From positions 1 through 64,000 of the forward strand of contig CAYYYP010000012.1 of assembly GCA_964475985.1 (NCBI GenBank): a stretch of DNA of 64,000 bases, in the 5' to 3' direction. Shown here one piece after another: positions 42,550 to 51,984 of the stretch (its first letter is position 1; every line of letters starts with the position of its first letter). The notes under the pieces are model-generated. The model made no database searches. It was not told the DNA's origin and saw nothing but the letters and a program-made list of their open reading frames with translations. Both the position numbers and the translations under genes were made by a program. This stretch comes from CAYYYP01 sp964475985 (GTDB taxonomy: Bacteria; Bdellovibrionota; UBA1018; CAYHWW01).

Positions 42550-43548
42550 ATGACATCTCAACTTGCCCCCATCATCGCCATCATCGTCGTTGCCCTAATT
42601 TTTGATTTCATCAATGGATTTCATGATGCGGCAAATTCTATTGCTACCGTGGTTTCTACCCGGGTTTTAAAGCCGCACCACGCGGTTTTATGGGCGGCAT
42701 TTTTTAACTTCATCGCATTTCTATTTTTTGATTTGCATGTCGCAAATACCATCGGCAAGGGCGTTATCGACCCGAACTCCATTGACGCCAACGTAATTTT
42801 CTCAGCGCTGGTGGGGGCCATAACCTGGGATCTCATCACTTGGTACTTTGGAATTCCTTCAAGTTCTTCCCACGCGCTCATCGGCGGTTTAGCGGGCGCT
42901 GCTGTCGCCAAGGCCGGGGTTCATGTTTTGAATCCCCAAAGTTTTGTTAAAATCGGTCTCTCCATTTTACTTTCGCCGCTTCTGGGAATGGTTTTGGGTT
43001 ATGTGTTGATGTTCCTCACTAGCGTAATACTTTTTAAATCTACTCCTAGAAAAGTGGATCGTTGGTTTAGGCGATTGCAATTTGCTTCCGCGGCCCTTTA
43101 TAGCCTTGGCCATGGGGGCAATGACGCACAAAAAACCATGGGCATCATTGCGGTTTTGCTTTTTTCCTCAGGATATCTTGGCACCGAGTTTCATGTTCCG
43201 CTCTGGGTAGTGTTGGCGTGTCACTTGGCCATGGGTTTAGGCACACTATCTGGTGGATGGCGCATCGTACAAACCATGGGCATGAAGATAACAAAATTAA
43301 AACCGGTTGGTGGTTTTTGCGCAGAGACCGCGGGCGCAGCAACTTTGTTCTTAGCCACGGGCCTAGGGATTCCAGTTTCTACAACCCACACCATTACGGG
43401 TTCCATCGTAGGGGTCGGTACGGTAACGCAACCTAATGCCGTTCGCTGGGGAGTGGCTGGCCGTATTGTTTGGGCTTGGGTGCTCACCATTCCGGCGGCG
43501 GCCTTTATTGCCGGGGTTTCCTGGTGGATCATTCACGCCCTGTTTTAA
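42550..43548 (+). CDS. pit: Inorganic phosphate transporter, PiT family
   Basis: 332 residues with about 10 membrane segments. The two PiT signatures are present: FDFINGFHDAANSIATVVSTRVL near the N-terminus and GHGGNDAQKTMGIIAV in the second half. The C-terminal GIPVSTTHTITGSIVGVG is also typical. It takes up phosphate with protons or Na. It forms a two-gene unit with the DUF47 protein. Confidence 0.96.
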   Translation: MTSQLAPIIAIIVVALIFDFINGFHDAANSIATVVSTRVLKPHHAVLWAAFFNFIAFLFFDLHVANTIGKGVIDPNSIDANVIFSALVGAITWDLITWYFGIPSSSSHALIGGLAGAAVAKAGVHVLNPQSFVKIGLSILLSPLLGMVLGYVLMFLTSVILFKSTPRKVDRWFRRLQFASAALYSLGHGGNDAQKTMGIIAVLLFSSGYLGTEFHVPLWVVLACHLAMGLGTLSGGWRIVQTMGMKITKLKPVGGFCAETAGAATLFLATGLGIPVSTTHTITGSIVGVGTVTQPNAVRWGVAGRIVWAWVLTIPAAAFIAGVSWWIIHALF

Positions 43549-43612
43549 TGCTTATTTTAGGCTGTAAATACATTTGCTTGATTCAAAAAAGACCCTCATG
43601 TAGAGAGTCGCA

Positions 43613-44647
43613 ATGTTTGGTTTTAGAAATCTAACCTTTTATTCCCTTGTTTTAGGATTGGTGCTTACGACGGCGGCATACGCTGAGCCTCGGGAAATTT
43701 CTGATTACATTAGATTTCCGCGTCTGGATTTGCCTCAGCCTTCCCAAAGAATTTACCCAGACCCAAATGAAAATTTTGTGTCAATGCGTTTTCAGGCGAC
43801 GCTTGGGCCTTGGAATTTAGCTCTACAGAATTTGGAAAGTGAGCTTAAGAAAACGATAGTTCTTCCAGCGTCGGTCATCCGAACTTTTCTTTTGTCGTTA
43901 GAGAATAATCAAAATCCGGATTACTGCTCGCTCCATGTGATTCTCGGTGACCATAGTCCGGTAGGTATGAGTGAACTAGTTAGGGCTTACCTTTTGGCTT
44001 CGGGCAGACCTCATCGCTATATAACGCCAAGCTCTGATTTGCAGGATATTGTCCGGTTTTTAAGGATGCATCCTCGCGGGGTCGTGATTTTCGATAAGCC
44101 TGAGAAGTTTGATAGAAAAGATCTATTAGCGGTTCAGCAACTCGTCACTAAAACGGATTTTCTTAAGGGCGGATCGATCATAGTTTTAGCGAGACCAAGC
44201 CTTTTGGACCTACCTCGTGTTCAAAATGTGAACGAGCTTTATGCAGGCCTTGCGAGCATGACCGCAGGGCGAGAGTTTAATCTATTAAGTTATGCCGATT
44301 CGGTACACGTAATACGTCGGCCATTATCCGCCGGCTATTATCAGCGCATCATTGAACTTTTTTTTAGACAAACTAACGGTGGTACCATGGAATTTTGGCA
44401 GTTTTCGGCAGCGCGTGAACTCGCAACCATTGCGGCAGACCTCCAAGACGCCACCGACCTTTCCCAGATGACCTTGTTAAATCAAATCATTTCCCATCCG
44501 GCCCGTGCGGTAGCCTCCGCGTCCTATCCATTTGCTTGTGGTGGCGCACTTGCTGAAGAAATATTTTTGCCCACGGTGTCCCAGGCATTTCATAGGCTCA
44601 TCGCGGTTGCGCAAACCATTCAAAATCATGCTCTAGGATTGCGTTAG
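43613..44647 (+). CDS. Exported degenerate Clp/HSP100-like AAA+ protein
   Basis: 344 residues with a signal peptide (1-24, cleavage AYA-EPRE). From about 105 on the order of segments follows the second AAA+ module of ClpB/ClpA. VILGDHSPVGMSEL (109-122) is at the Walker A, with M119 for the catalytic Lys. GVVIFDKPEKFDRKDL (156-171) is at the Walker B, with K162 for the catalytic Glu. Then come SIIVLARPS at sensor 1, LLSYADSVHVIRRPLS (224-239) at the FINRIDEVVVFHPL block with the Arg finger lost, and YPFACGGALAEEIF (305-318) at the sensor-2 GAR block with Arg lost. ATP hydrolysis is therefore unlikely. The role is unknown; a structural or binding function is inferred. Confidence 0.6.
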   Translation: MFGFRNLTFYSLVLGLVLTTAAYAEPREISDYIRFPRLDLPQPSQRIYPDPNENFVSMRFQATLGPWNLALQNLESELKKTIVLPASVIRTFLLSLENNQNPDYCSLHVILGDHSPVGMSELVRAYLLASGRPHRYITPSSDLQDIVRFLRMHPRGVVIFDKPEKFDRKDLLAVQQLVTKTDFLKGGSIIVLARPSLLDLPRVQNVNELYAGLASMTAGREFNLLSYADSVHVIRRPLSAGYYQRIIELFFRQTNGGTMEFWQFSAARELATIAADLQDATDLSQMTLLNQIISHPARAVASASYPFACGGALAEEIFLPTVSQAFHRLIAVAQTIQNHALGLR

Positions 44648-45868
44648 GGTTACGGGCATTTTTCTTTTCGCTAGCTCCTCAAAAAAACGATCTACCGGCA
44701 CTGAAAGCTCCGGAGGATAAACACCTTTTATTGATATTTCGCCCTGCGCCAGCATTTGCCCAACGATGCTCGGCGGGCAACCCGTATCCACATCGACGCC
44801 AAATCCCCATTCGGGAAGGCCTTGGGTCTGGCAATCCACGGTAAGGGTTAAGGGTTTACCATTTTTTTCGCCAACGACTATAGCCCTTATGACTTCGAAT
44901 TGTTTGAGCGCACCAACGACCTTGGTCTCTGGTTGCGACATCGCTACATGATCCACCACATCGACCGGTAGAACTAGCGCCCTTTTTCCAGAGTTCATTC
45001 CTTTAGGGTTAACCGCGGCAACTTCAATGGGATGGTGAGAAGCTAGACCTAAATCGCGCAGAAAACGGACTTTGTGCAAGAACTCTGGATCAAACGCGAT
45101 TTTAAAACTCACTTCCTTTACACCCTTGTGTTTAAAACTAGCCGGCAGCGTCGCTACTTCAGAATGAATCGTATACATAGGTCTACGCTCACCGATGGGT
45201 AATGGAAACCGCATGGGTTCGTCTCCGCTCATGGGCTCAACGAATTCGGTTTTGCCATTCTTATGTACGGCGGGTGGAAAGGAGAATTCCTCTAAAATAG
45301 TTTTTAGGGAATAGGCGACCGCTAGGGCTGGTTTTGGTTCATAGACCGTCTCATCGGAATTCGCAACTCGGGTGTGGATCTCGGAAACTCGGTCGAGCGC
45401 ATCGGCGCCTTTTTTCGCGAGCATGTTTGTGATGCCGGGGGCGGCACCTAAGCCAAGCAGAGCCGTAAGCCCCGCTTTTTTAAACGCGCCGTGAAGTTTT
45501 AGCTGCTTTTTTGTGACGTGAAAAAGGCCACCCATATCTACGTAGTGGGCCTTGGCCAGAAGGCAAGCTTGCATTACAAATAAATTCCATTGGTATTTTG
45601 TGGCGTTAATGACCACCGCGCTACCCCGTAAAACTTTGGCGGCCGCTTTTGGATTACTTGCATCAATTTTTTTAATTTGGATCCGTGATTTAAATTTCGG
45701 AAAGACTTTTGGCCCGAATAGTCTTTCGGCCCGCTTCACATCGTAATCTGCAATGAGGATGGTGGTGTTGGCGGGGGCGGTTTCTAAGAGGTCACGCACG
45801 GTGATGCGGCCCATGGCGCCCGCTCCCCCGACTACCGCAATGATTGAACTAGGCTTATTTTTTTTCAC
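44633..45868 (-). CDS. Saccharopine dehydrogenase-like oxidoreductase
   Basis: 411 residues. The N-terminal Rossmann fold shows VVGGAGAMGRITVRDLLE (14-31) and an acidic residue at the end of the second strand (LIADYDVKRAERL). VVINATKY and AHYVDMGGL follow as in saccharopine dehydrogenases, then LLGLGAAPGITNMLAKKGAD. The family covers saccharopine, carboxyspermidine and related imine reductions, so the substrate is open. It is last of a four-gene operon with an aminotransferase and two aldehyde dehydrogenases, which suggests lysine, GABA or polyamine breakdown. Confidence 0.8.
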   Translation of the reverse strand: MKKNKPSSIIAVVGGAGAMGRITVRDLLETAPANTTILIADYDVKRAERLFGPKVFPKFKSRIQIKKIDASNPKAAAKVLRGSAVVINATKYQWNLFVMQACLLAKAHYVDMGGLFHVTKKQLKLHGAFKKAGLTALLGLGAAPGITNMLAKKGADALDRVSEIHTRVANSDETVYEPKPALAVAYSLKTILEEFSFPPAVHKNGKTEFVEPMSGDEPMRFPLPIGERRPMYTIHSEVATLPASFKHKGVKEVSFKIAFDPEFLHKVRFLRDLGLASHHPIEVAAVNPKGMNSGKRALVLPVDVVDHVAMSQPETKVVGALKQFEVIRAIVVGEKNGKPLTLTVDCQTQGLPEWGFGVDVDTGCPPSIVGQMLAQGEISIKGVYPPELSVPVDRFFEELAKRKMPVTLTQS

Positions 45869-45893
45869 GTTTACCTTCTGAATCTTTCTTTAT

Positions 45894-47198
45894 TTAACCC
45901 TTGAGCGTTTCGTGGAAGCAACTCTCTATGACCGCTAATGCTTCAAGCAGTTCGGGGTCGGTCATCACGAGCGGCATAAGCGTGCGGATCACGTTACCGT
46001 TCACTCCGGCCGTGAGCAGGATCACGCCGCGTTTTGCTGCTAAACCTACGATGGCTTCGGCAGCATCTTTGTCGGGCACTCCAGCTTTTATGAATTCAAC
46101 GCCTAGCATGGCACCAAAGCCCCTCACTTCAAGAATTCGCTCAGGGTACTTTTTATGGAGGCCTTCAAATCTTGCCCTGGCAACTTCGCCCAAAGCTTGG
46201 CTTCTGGCGCAGAGATTTTTCTTTTCAATGATTTCAATTGTTGCAAGCGCAGCGGCCGCCGCCACCGGATTTCCGGCAAACGTACCACCCAAGCCCCCTG
46301 GCGGTACCGCGTCCATGATATTCGCAGCACCCACCACAGCGCTTATGGGCATGCCGCTGGACATGCTTTTCGCTAGCGTCATGAGGTCGGGTAAAACGCC
46401 CGGGAAATGTTCTGAAGCAAACATTTTTCCGGTGCGGGCAAATCCAGACTGGATTTCATCAAAGATGAGAACCATCCCGGTGTCGTGGCAAAATTTTGCC
46501 AAGGCCTTCATGAAATCAAGGGGCATAGGTGAAAAGCCACCTTCGCCCATGACGGGCTCTACAATAACTGCCGCAATTTGTTCGGGAATCACGGTAGCTT
46601 TGAAGAATTCGTGGAGGCGCTTCTCAGAAAACGGGGGTGCCATTTGATAAACTTCTGGGGCAAAGGGGCCAAACCCTTCTTTATAGGGTTTCACTTTACT
46701 GGTGAGGGACATCGTAAGCAGAGTTCTTCCATGGAATGCGTTTTCAAAACAAACTACGCCATTTCGTTTGGTAAAACTCCGGGCAATCTTAATAGCGTTC
46801 TCTACGGCCTCCGCACCACTATTGAACAGTGCAGCCTTTTTTTGGCCAGATGAATTTGCACCAAGCGGTGGAGTTATGGCCACAAGTTTTTCACAAAGTT
46901 CAATGTAGGGCTCGTTCATAAGCACCTGAAAACAACTGTGTTGCAGATTCTGCATCTGAATTTTCATGGCTTCAATAACTTCTGTTTGGGAGTGCCCGGC
47001 ATTAAGACAACCAATACCGCCCGCAAAATCTAGAAAAGTATTTCCATCAATGTCGGTAAGCGTTGCGCCGGCCGCAGTTTTCATGACGAGTTGAGATTTA
47101 CCAATACTAATGCCGGCAGAGACCACCTTACGCCTTCGCTCAAGCCAGGCCTTTGATTTAGGCCCAGGAATTTCGGTTTTAAGCTCGATGACTTTCAT
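45894..47198 (-). CDS. gabT: Class III aminotransferase (4-aminobutyrate/5-aminovalerate type)
   Basis: 434 residues. PLP-binding K277 in MTLAKSMSSGMPISA and D247 in LIFDEIQSGFARTG are intact; FNSGAEAVENAIKIAR and AFHGRTLLTMSLTSK are the other PLP contacts. The closest pattern is GabT, which moves the omega-amino group of GABA or related amines to 2-oxoglutarate and gives a semialdehyde. The upstream aldehyde dehydrogenases could oxidise that product. The exact substrate is not certain. Confidence 0.88.
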   Translation of the reverse strand: MKVIELKTEIPGPKSKAWLERRRKVVSAGISIGKSQLVMKTAAGATLTDIDGNTFLDFAGGIGCLNAGHSQTEVIEAMKIQMQNLQHSCFQVLMNEPYIELCEKLVAITPPLGANSSGQKKAALFNSGAEAVENAIKIARSFTKRNGVVCFENAFHGRTLLTMSLTSKVKPYKEGFGPFAPEVYQMAPPFSEKRLHEFFKATVIPEQIAAVIVEPVMGEGGFSPMPLDFMKALAKFCHDTGMVLIFDEIQSGFARTGKMFASEHFPGVLPDLMTLAKSMSSGMPISAVVGAANIMDAVPPGGLGGTFAGNPVAAAAALATIEIIEKKNLCARSQALGEVARARFEGLHKKYPERILEVRGFGAMLGVEFIKAGVPDKDAAEAIVGLAAKRGVILLTAGVNGNVIRTLMPLVMTDPELLEALAVIESCFHETLKG

Positions 47199-47213
47199 AA
47201 GTTCTCCTTAATT

Positions 47214-48719
47214 TCAGTACCAACCCATGGGTGCATCCGTGAGGTTGATGTGCACCAGCTTTGATTCAAGGAAATTTTCTACGCCATAACGCCCAAGCTC
47301 CCGGCCAGTTCCGCTTTGCTTATAACCGCCCCACGGCGCTTCAACGAAGGTGGGCTGCATATGATTGACCCACAAAATTCCGGCTCTCACCTTACGCACT
47401 ACCCTAAAGGCCCGGTAAATATCCCTAGTCCATACTGCGCCCGCTAATCCAAACCGCGTGGCGTTAGCGAGCTCGATCGCTTCCTCTTCACCATCAAAGG
47501 GAATGACGCTGGCTACGGGTCCAAAAATTTCTTCCTGTGCGATGCTCATGGAATTTTTGACTTGAGAAAAAATTGTCGGCTGTAAATAATAACCTTTTAG
47601 CCCTTCAACTTTTCCGCCACCAAATTCAAGTTTAGCGCCTTCCGATTTCCCGGCTTGCACAAACCCCAGCACCCGTTCGAAATGCTCTTTGGTTACGAGC
47701 GGTCCCATTTTGTTCGTGCGATCAAACCCATCCCCCACGGCAATAGTTTTTGCTTTTTTCACCATGGCCTCTAGAAATCGGTCATGGATTTTTTTCTCCA
47801 CAAAGATTCTCGATCCGGCGGAACAAACTTCGCCTTGGTTTACAAAACAACCAAAAAGCGCGCCCTCTACGGCAGCCTCAAAGTTTGAATCGGCGAAAAA
47901 TATATTGGGGGATTTTCCACCGAGCTCAAGGGTTACTTTTTTGAGGTTGGATTGGGCTGCTGAAGTCATGATGGCCCTGCCAACTTCCGTGGAACCGGTG
48001 AAGGCAATTTTATCTACGAGCGGACTTTGGGCTAGCGCCTGGCCTACTTCTTCACCGTAACCCGGAACGATGTTCACCACGCCCGGAGGAAGTTCCGGAA
48101 TTTCGCGCAGCAGTTCCGCTAGGCGCAATACACTTAAGGGAGTGGCCTCTGCTGGTTTTAGGATCATGGTGCAACCGGCCGCGATGGCCGGAGCTAATTT
48201 CCATGCCGCCATCAGTAAGGGGTAATTCCAAGGTATAATCAGACCACAAACTCCGATGGGTTCCTTCACGGTAAAACTCATGGCGTTATCGGGCACGGGA
48301 TTGACGTCGCCAAAAATTTTAGTTGCCCAGCCGGCAAAATATTCAAAACAACTTACCGCATCGGCAACGTCGTATTCAGCTTCAACGATAGGCTTGCCCA
48401 TATTCAAAGTTTCAAGTTGCGCTAAATCCTGGGCGTTTTGCCGAATGACTTCCGCAATTTTTAGCAACACCCGGCCCCGGGATTGCCCCGTAGAATCACG
48501 CCACGGCCCTTTATCAAAGGCCTCCCTTGCGCTCGCAATGGCTAAGTCCATTTCACGTTGGCCTGCCATTTGGACCTGGCAGAGCAACTCATCCGTTGAG
48601 GGATTATAAATAGAAAACGGTTTGGCCTGACATTTAGAAAAGAATTCCCCGTTGATAAACGGTCCAAGATTTTTACTTAGTTTTACGGATGCCGCATTAC
48701 TTAAACTGGAACTACCCAT
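47214..48719 (-). CDS. NAD(P)-dependent aldehyde dehydrogenase
   Basis: 501 residues, standard length. Active-site residues: N165 (IPWNYP), E265 (LELGGKSP) and C299 (NQGEVCSAGSR). FTGSTEVGRAI is the cofactor loop. The C-terminal WGGYKQSGTGRELG motif resembles betaine/gamma-aminobutyraldehyde dehydrogenases. It overlaps the upstream dehydrogenase gene by 8 bp and precedes gabT by 15 bp, so the genes are co-translated. Confidence 0.93.
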   Translation of the reverse strand: MGSSSLSNAASVKLSKNLGPFINGEFFSKCQAKPFSIYNPSTDELLCQVQMAGQREMDLAIASAREAFDKGPWRDSTGQSRGRVLLKIAEVIRQNAQDLAQLETLNMGKPIVEAEYDVADAVSCFEYFAGWATKIFGDVNPVPDNAMSFTVKEPIGVCGLIIPWNYPLLMAAWKLAPAIAAGCTMILKPAEATPLSVLRLAELLREIPELPPGVVNIVPGYGEEVGQALAQSPLVDKIAFTGSTEVGRAIMTSAAQSNLKKVTLELGGKSPNIFFADSNFEAAVEGALFGCFVNQGEVCSAGSRIFVEKKIHDRFLEAMVKKAKTIAVGDGFDRTNKMGPLVTKEHFERVLGFVQAGKSEGAKLEFGGGKVEGLKGYYLQPTIFSQVKNSMSIAQEEIFGPVASVIPFDGEEEAIELANATRFGLAGAVWTRDIYRAFRVVRKVRAGILWVNHMQPTFVEAPWGGYKQSGTGRELGRYGVENFLESKLVHINLTDAPMGWY

Positions 48720-50307
48720 GATGGCTCACCTCTCTATTTTTATAAGGAAACCAAAAGGGCTTCACTTCCTGCACATAATCCAAATGCACGTGCTTGGGTT
48801 CCCGAAAGGCATTTAACCCTTCTTCGCCAAGCTCTCTACCCATCCCACTAAATCTCATTCCGCCAAAGGGACCGGCATCATTGTCCGTAAGCGGATCGTT
48901 GATCCAGAAGGTGCCGGCCTTGATAAATTCCGATGCACGCATGGCCCACTCAAGGCTCTTGGTATAGACCGTAGCCCCTAGGCCGTACTGAGAGTCATTT
49001 GCCTTTTCAATAGCTTCGTTTTCATCTGCCACCTTAATAATATTCATTACGGGGCCAAAGATTTCTTCTGTGGTTGCAAGGCCTCCATGTTTTACTTCCG
49101 AAAAGATGTAGGGATTACAAAAGGAACCGGCCTTAAATTCAGGATCAAGTTTGTTTAAAGCATCTTTATCCAGCAAGTTTTTCCCAAGGATGCGTTTTGC
49201 TCCCTCTGCCTGGAGACGTTCCACCTGCTTAAGCACGTTCTGCCTTGCGCCGCTTGAAATCATGGGGCCAATATCGGTGTCATTTTCAAAGGGACAACCT
49301 AACGTTAAAGATTCAACGTTTTTTATGACTCGCTCCAGAAACTCGTCGTACACTTTTTTAACGACATAAATTCTTTTGCTTGAGGTGCAAACTTGACCTG
49401 CATTGAGCAACCGAGCCCAACTTGCGCCCCTGGCGGCGACTTCTAAATCCGCATCAGAGAATACCAGCAGCGGGTCGATGCCCCCCAATTCCAAATTTAC
49501 TTTTTTCAAATGAGATCCGGCCAAGCTTGCGATTTTGCGACCCACGGGAGTTGAACCGGTAAAGGCAATGAGGTCGACATCACGGTGTTTCACTAAAAGT
49601 TCACCGGTAGAACCACCCGTGATGACATTCACCACGCCGGCGGGCAGGCATTCGTTAAAAATTTCTGCCATGATTAAATTGCTAAACGGATTTTGATGGG
49701 GCGCTTTGAGCACAATGGTATTTCCGGCTGCAATGGCGGGCGCAACTTTCCATGACATTAAAAGCAGAGGAAAGTTAAATGGGACAATCGCCGCGACCAC
49801 ACCGTAGGGTTCTTTGACCGTGTAATTGAATTGGTGCGGAGCTACGGGAGGAATGGAAACACCGTAGGAAGCCCTTGCTGTTTCGGCATAATAATCAAAA
49901 CAAGCAGCTACCCATTCGATGCAGTCCACGGCTTCGATATAGGGCTTCCCGGTATCTAACGTCATGGCACTTGCGAGATCCTTGGTGCGAGCCTTGGTGC
50001 GAGTGGCAAGCAAATGCATTAAATTTGCTTTTTCTGCACCGGGAACTTTCCACCACGCCCGCTGCGCTTTTTTTGCGGCACTTACCGCAAGGTCAACCGT
50101 ATTTTCGGAGCAAGCTAAACTTTCAAAAAGAACTTTTCCAGTAGTGGGATTTATTATGGGTAAGATGTTTTGCTGATTTTGCGATGGAGAACTGCGCTGA
50201 GCATCCTCCCATTTTCCGTTGATCAGCACGCCCGGATATTTTCGCCCACCTAAAAATGCTTCGCTGGTTTCTAGCAAGCGCATCGCGTGATTTTTAATTC
50301 CACCCAT
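48712..50307 (-). CDS. Aldehyde dehydrogenase family protein (first of operon)
   Basis: 531 residues. N178 (VPFNFP), E273 (LELGGIDP) and C307 (NAGQVCTSSKR) form the catalytic set. IDP instead of the usual KSP/KNP follows the ELGG motif, and a lead of about 45 residues precedes the core. The C-terminal GPFGGMRFSGMGRELGEEG is typical. The ATG at 50307 follows a GGGGGAA ribosome binding site. It opens the operon that also encodes a second dehydrogenase, GabT and a saccharopine dehydrogenase-like enzyme. Confidence 0.9.
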   Translation of the reverse strand: MGGIKNHAMRLLETSEAFLGGRKYPGVLINGKWEDAQRSSPSQNQQNILPIINPTTGKVLFESLACSENTVDLAVSAAKKAQRAWWKVPGAEKANLMHLLATRTKARTKDLASAMTLDTGKPYIEAVDCIEWVAACFDYYAETARASYGVSIPPVAPHQFNYTVKEPYGVVAAIVPFNFPLLLMSWKVAPAIAAGNTIVLKAPHQNPFSNLIMAEIFNECLPAGVVNVITGGSTGELLVKHRDVDLIAFTGSTPVGRKIASLAGSHLKKVNLELGGIDPLLVFSDADLEVAARGASWARLLNAGQVCTSSKRIYVVKKVYDEFLERVIKNVESLTLGCPFENDTDIGPMISSGARQNVLKQVERLQAEGAKRILGKNLLDKDALNKLDPEFKAGSFCNPYIFSEVKHGGLATTEEIFGPVMNIIKVADENEAIEKANDSQYGLGATVYTKSLEWAMRASEFIKAGTFWINDPLTDNDAGPFGGMRFSGMGRELGEEGLNAFREPKHVHLDYVQEVKPFWFPYKNREVSHHG

Positions 50308-50412
50308 GATTGAGTTCCCCCTTTTTTGATGACAAACGAAAACGGCCCCTCCATGTTCATGGTGCGAAAGACGTAAACCGTCAATAGCGCTTCAGGGGTA
50401 AGTGGGGGAAAA

Positions 50413-51984
50413 ATGAAAACGACCAACCGGTTGAAGTTCCGTTCAGGTTTTTTGATTCCATTTTTTTTATTCGGGATATTTTTTTCGGCGTGTTCCACGA
50501 AGCCTGGCTTAAAAAAATCATGTGACGTCGGAGCGCCGCAAAAAACTGACGTGGTCATCATTGGCGCCGGGCTCTCGGGCCTGGCCACGGCCTATGAACT
50601 TAAAAAGTTAGGAATCTCTTACCATATCCTAGAAATTCTGCCTAAAATCGGCGGCCGCGTGCGAACCATGAATTATGATTTTAAGGGGGAAAACCTTACG
50701 GCCGATTCCGGAATGGAGGAATACTGGGAGAGCAACCCAGCCGTTGCGCTCCTTAAAGAACTGAACTTACCGCTTCGCCACGACATCGCGCTTTCAAGCA
50801 TAGTGCTTAATAAAAAATTATTTCCGCTCACGGAAACTACGGAAGAGTATTACGCAAAATTGTTTAACCCTGGTGAAAGGGTCCTTCTCAAAAAATTCAA
50901 GGACCTCGTAGGCAAAAACTTTTTATATCTTAAACCACTTTTAGGTACGGAGCGTTATTGGCCTTCGGTACCCAAGGAACTACGACCCTTAAAGGATGTC
51001 GCTTTTTCAAGCTGGGTCATGACTACACTTACGGAGCTAAAAACTCAGGACGAGAAATTAAAACGTCAGAAATTTTCTTTCACTTCCCTCTCAGAATGGA
51101 TCAGAGTGGGCATCGAATGTGAGATTGGGACGGAGTGGTCAAGAATTTCGGCGCTGGATGGGTTAGCGGAGATGCATATTTTCTTAGGCCATGAAGGCGA
51201 AGGTGAAGAGTCCTACCGAATCATCGGCGGTAATGCGGCATTCACTACGGCTTTAAGCGAAAAAATCGGTCTTGAAAACGTGAGCGTTAATCAGCGAGTC
51301 ACAAAAATTTTAAGCAGTAAAGCAGCCGATGGTTCGGACCTTAACGAAGTGGTCTACATCGATTTAGCGACCAACCAGGAGCACAGCATTGAGGCAAAAA
51401 ATGTTGTCAGCACCATTCCGATCTTTCGGTTATTCGAAGTCCAGATGGACCCTCCGCTTTCACAGAAGAAATGGCAGGCCATTCAGAGCCAAGGTTATGG
51501 CTCTTATTTTAAAGCCCATATTTTTGTTCCGGCGGAGCAAAGCCAGTTCTGGTCAGATGGGAACGGTGAATCGATTTTACCGTTGCTTTCCGATTCTAGC
51601 CTTGGAGTCATTTACGACGGCAACCCAGATCAGACACAAGCCAAGACGAGAATCTTAAGTTTACTCATTACCGGCGCTAAGGCTGAAGCATTTAATTTCA
51701 TGCCCCTGGATCAGGCGAGGCTTGCCCTAAAGGCAGGCTTTGAAACTCTATGGCCTGGGTTTTCCAAACATATTGTAGGCATGGAATTTCACCGTTACCA
51801 TCCACGTGCGATTGCGGCGTGGCCCGTAGGGAGATCACGATTTGATGAATTGGCCGATGAAATCAGGCGGCCTGAACATGGCCTCCATCTCGCAGGGGAT
51901 TTCACGGAGTCGTCACATTCAGATGGAGCATTCCTTTCGGCTAGACGTGCCGTAAAACTCATTGCAAAGGACCATAAAAAATAA
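50413..51984 (+). CDS. FAD-dependent amine oxidase-like lipoprotein
   Basis: 523 residues. The N-terminus has a basic run, a hydrophobic core and a lipobox ending FFSAC (C27), so the protein is probably lipid-anchored outside the cytoplasm. VVIIGAGLSGLATAYELKK (about 48-66) is the FAD-binding Rossmann motif and ILPKIGGRVRT the second dinucleotide contact. The C-terminal AGDFTESSHSDGAFLSARRAV is the flavin-binding block of monoamine/polyamine oxidases. Export of a flavoprotein normally needs Tat; no twin arginine is seen (NRLKFRS), which is odd. It is divergent from the amine catabolic operon and could supply its aldehydes. Confidence 0.85.
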   Translation: MKTTNRLKFRSGFLIPFFLFGIFFSACSTKPGLKKSCDVGAPQKTDVVIIGAGLSGLATAYELKKLGISYHILEILPKIGGRVRTMNYDFKGENLTADSGMEEYWESNPAVALLKELNLPLRHDIALSSIVLNKKLFPLTETTEEYYAKLFNPGERVLLKKFKDLVGKNFLYLKPLLGTERYWPSVPKELRPLKDVAFSSWVMTTLTELKTQDEKLKRQKFSFTSLSEWIRVGIECEIGTEWSRISALDGLAEMHIFLGHEGEGEESYRIIGGNAAFTTALSEKIGLENVSVNQRVTKILSSKAADGSDLNEVVYIDLATNQEHSIEAKNVVSTIPIFRLFEVQMDPPLSQKKWQAIQSQGYGSYFKAHIFVPAEQSQFWSDGNGESILPLLSDSSLGVIYDGNPDQTQAKTRILSLLITGAKAEAFNFMPLDQARLALKAGFETLWPGFSKHIVGMEFHRYHPRAIAAWPVGRSRFDELADEIRRPEHGLHLAGDFTESSHSDGAFLSARRAVKLIAKDHKK

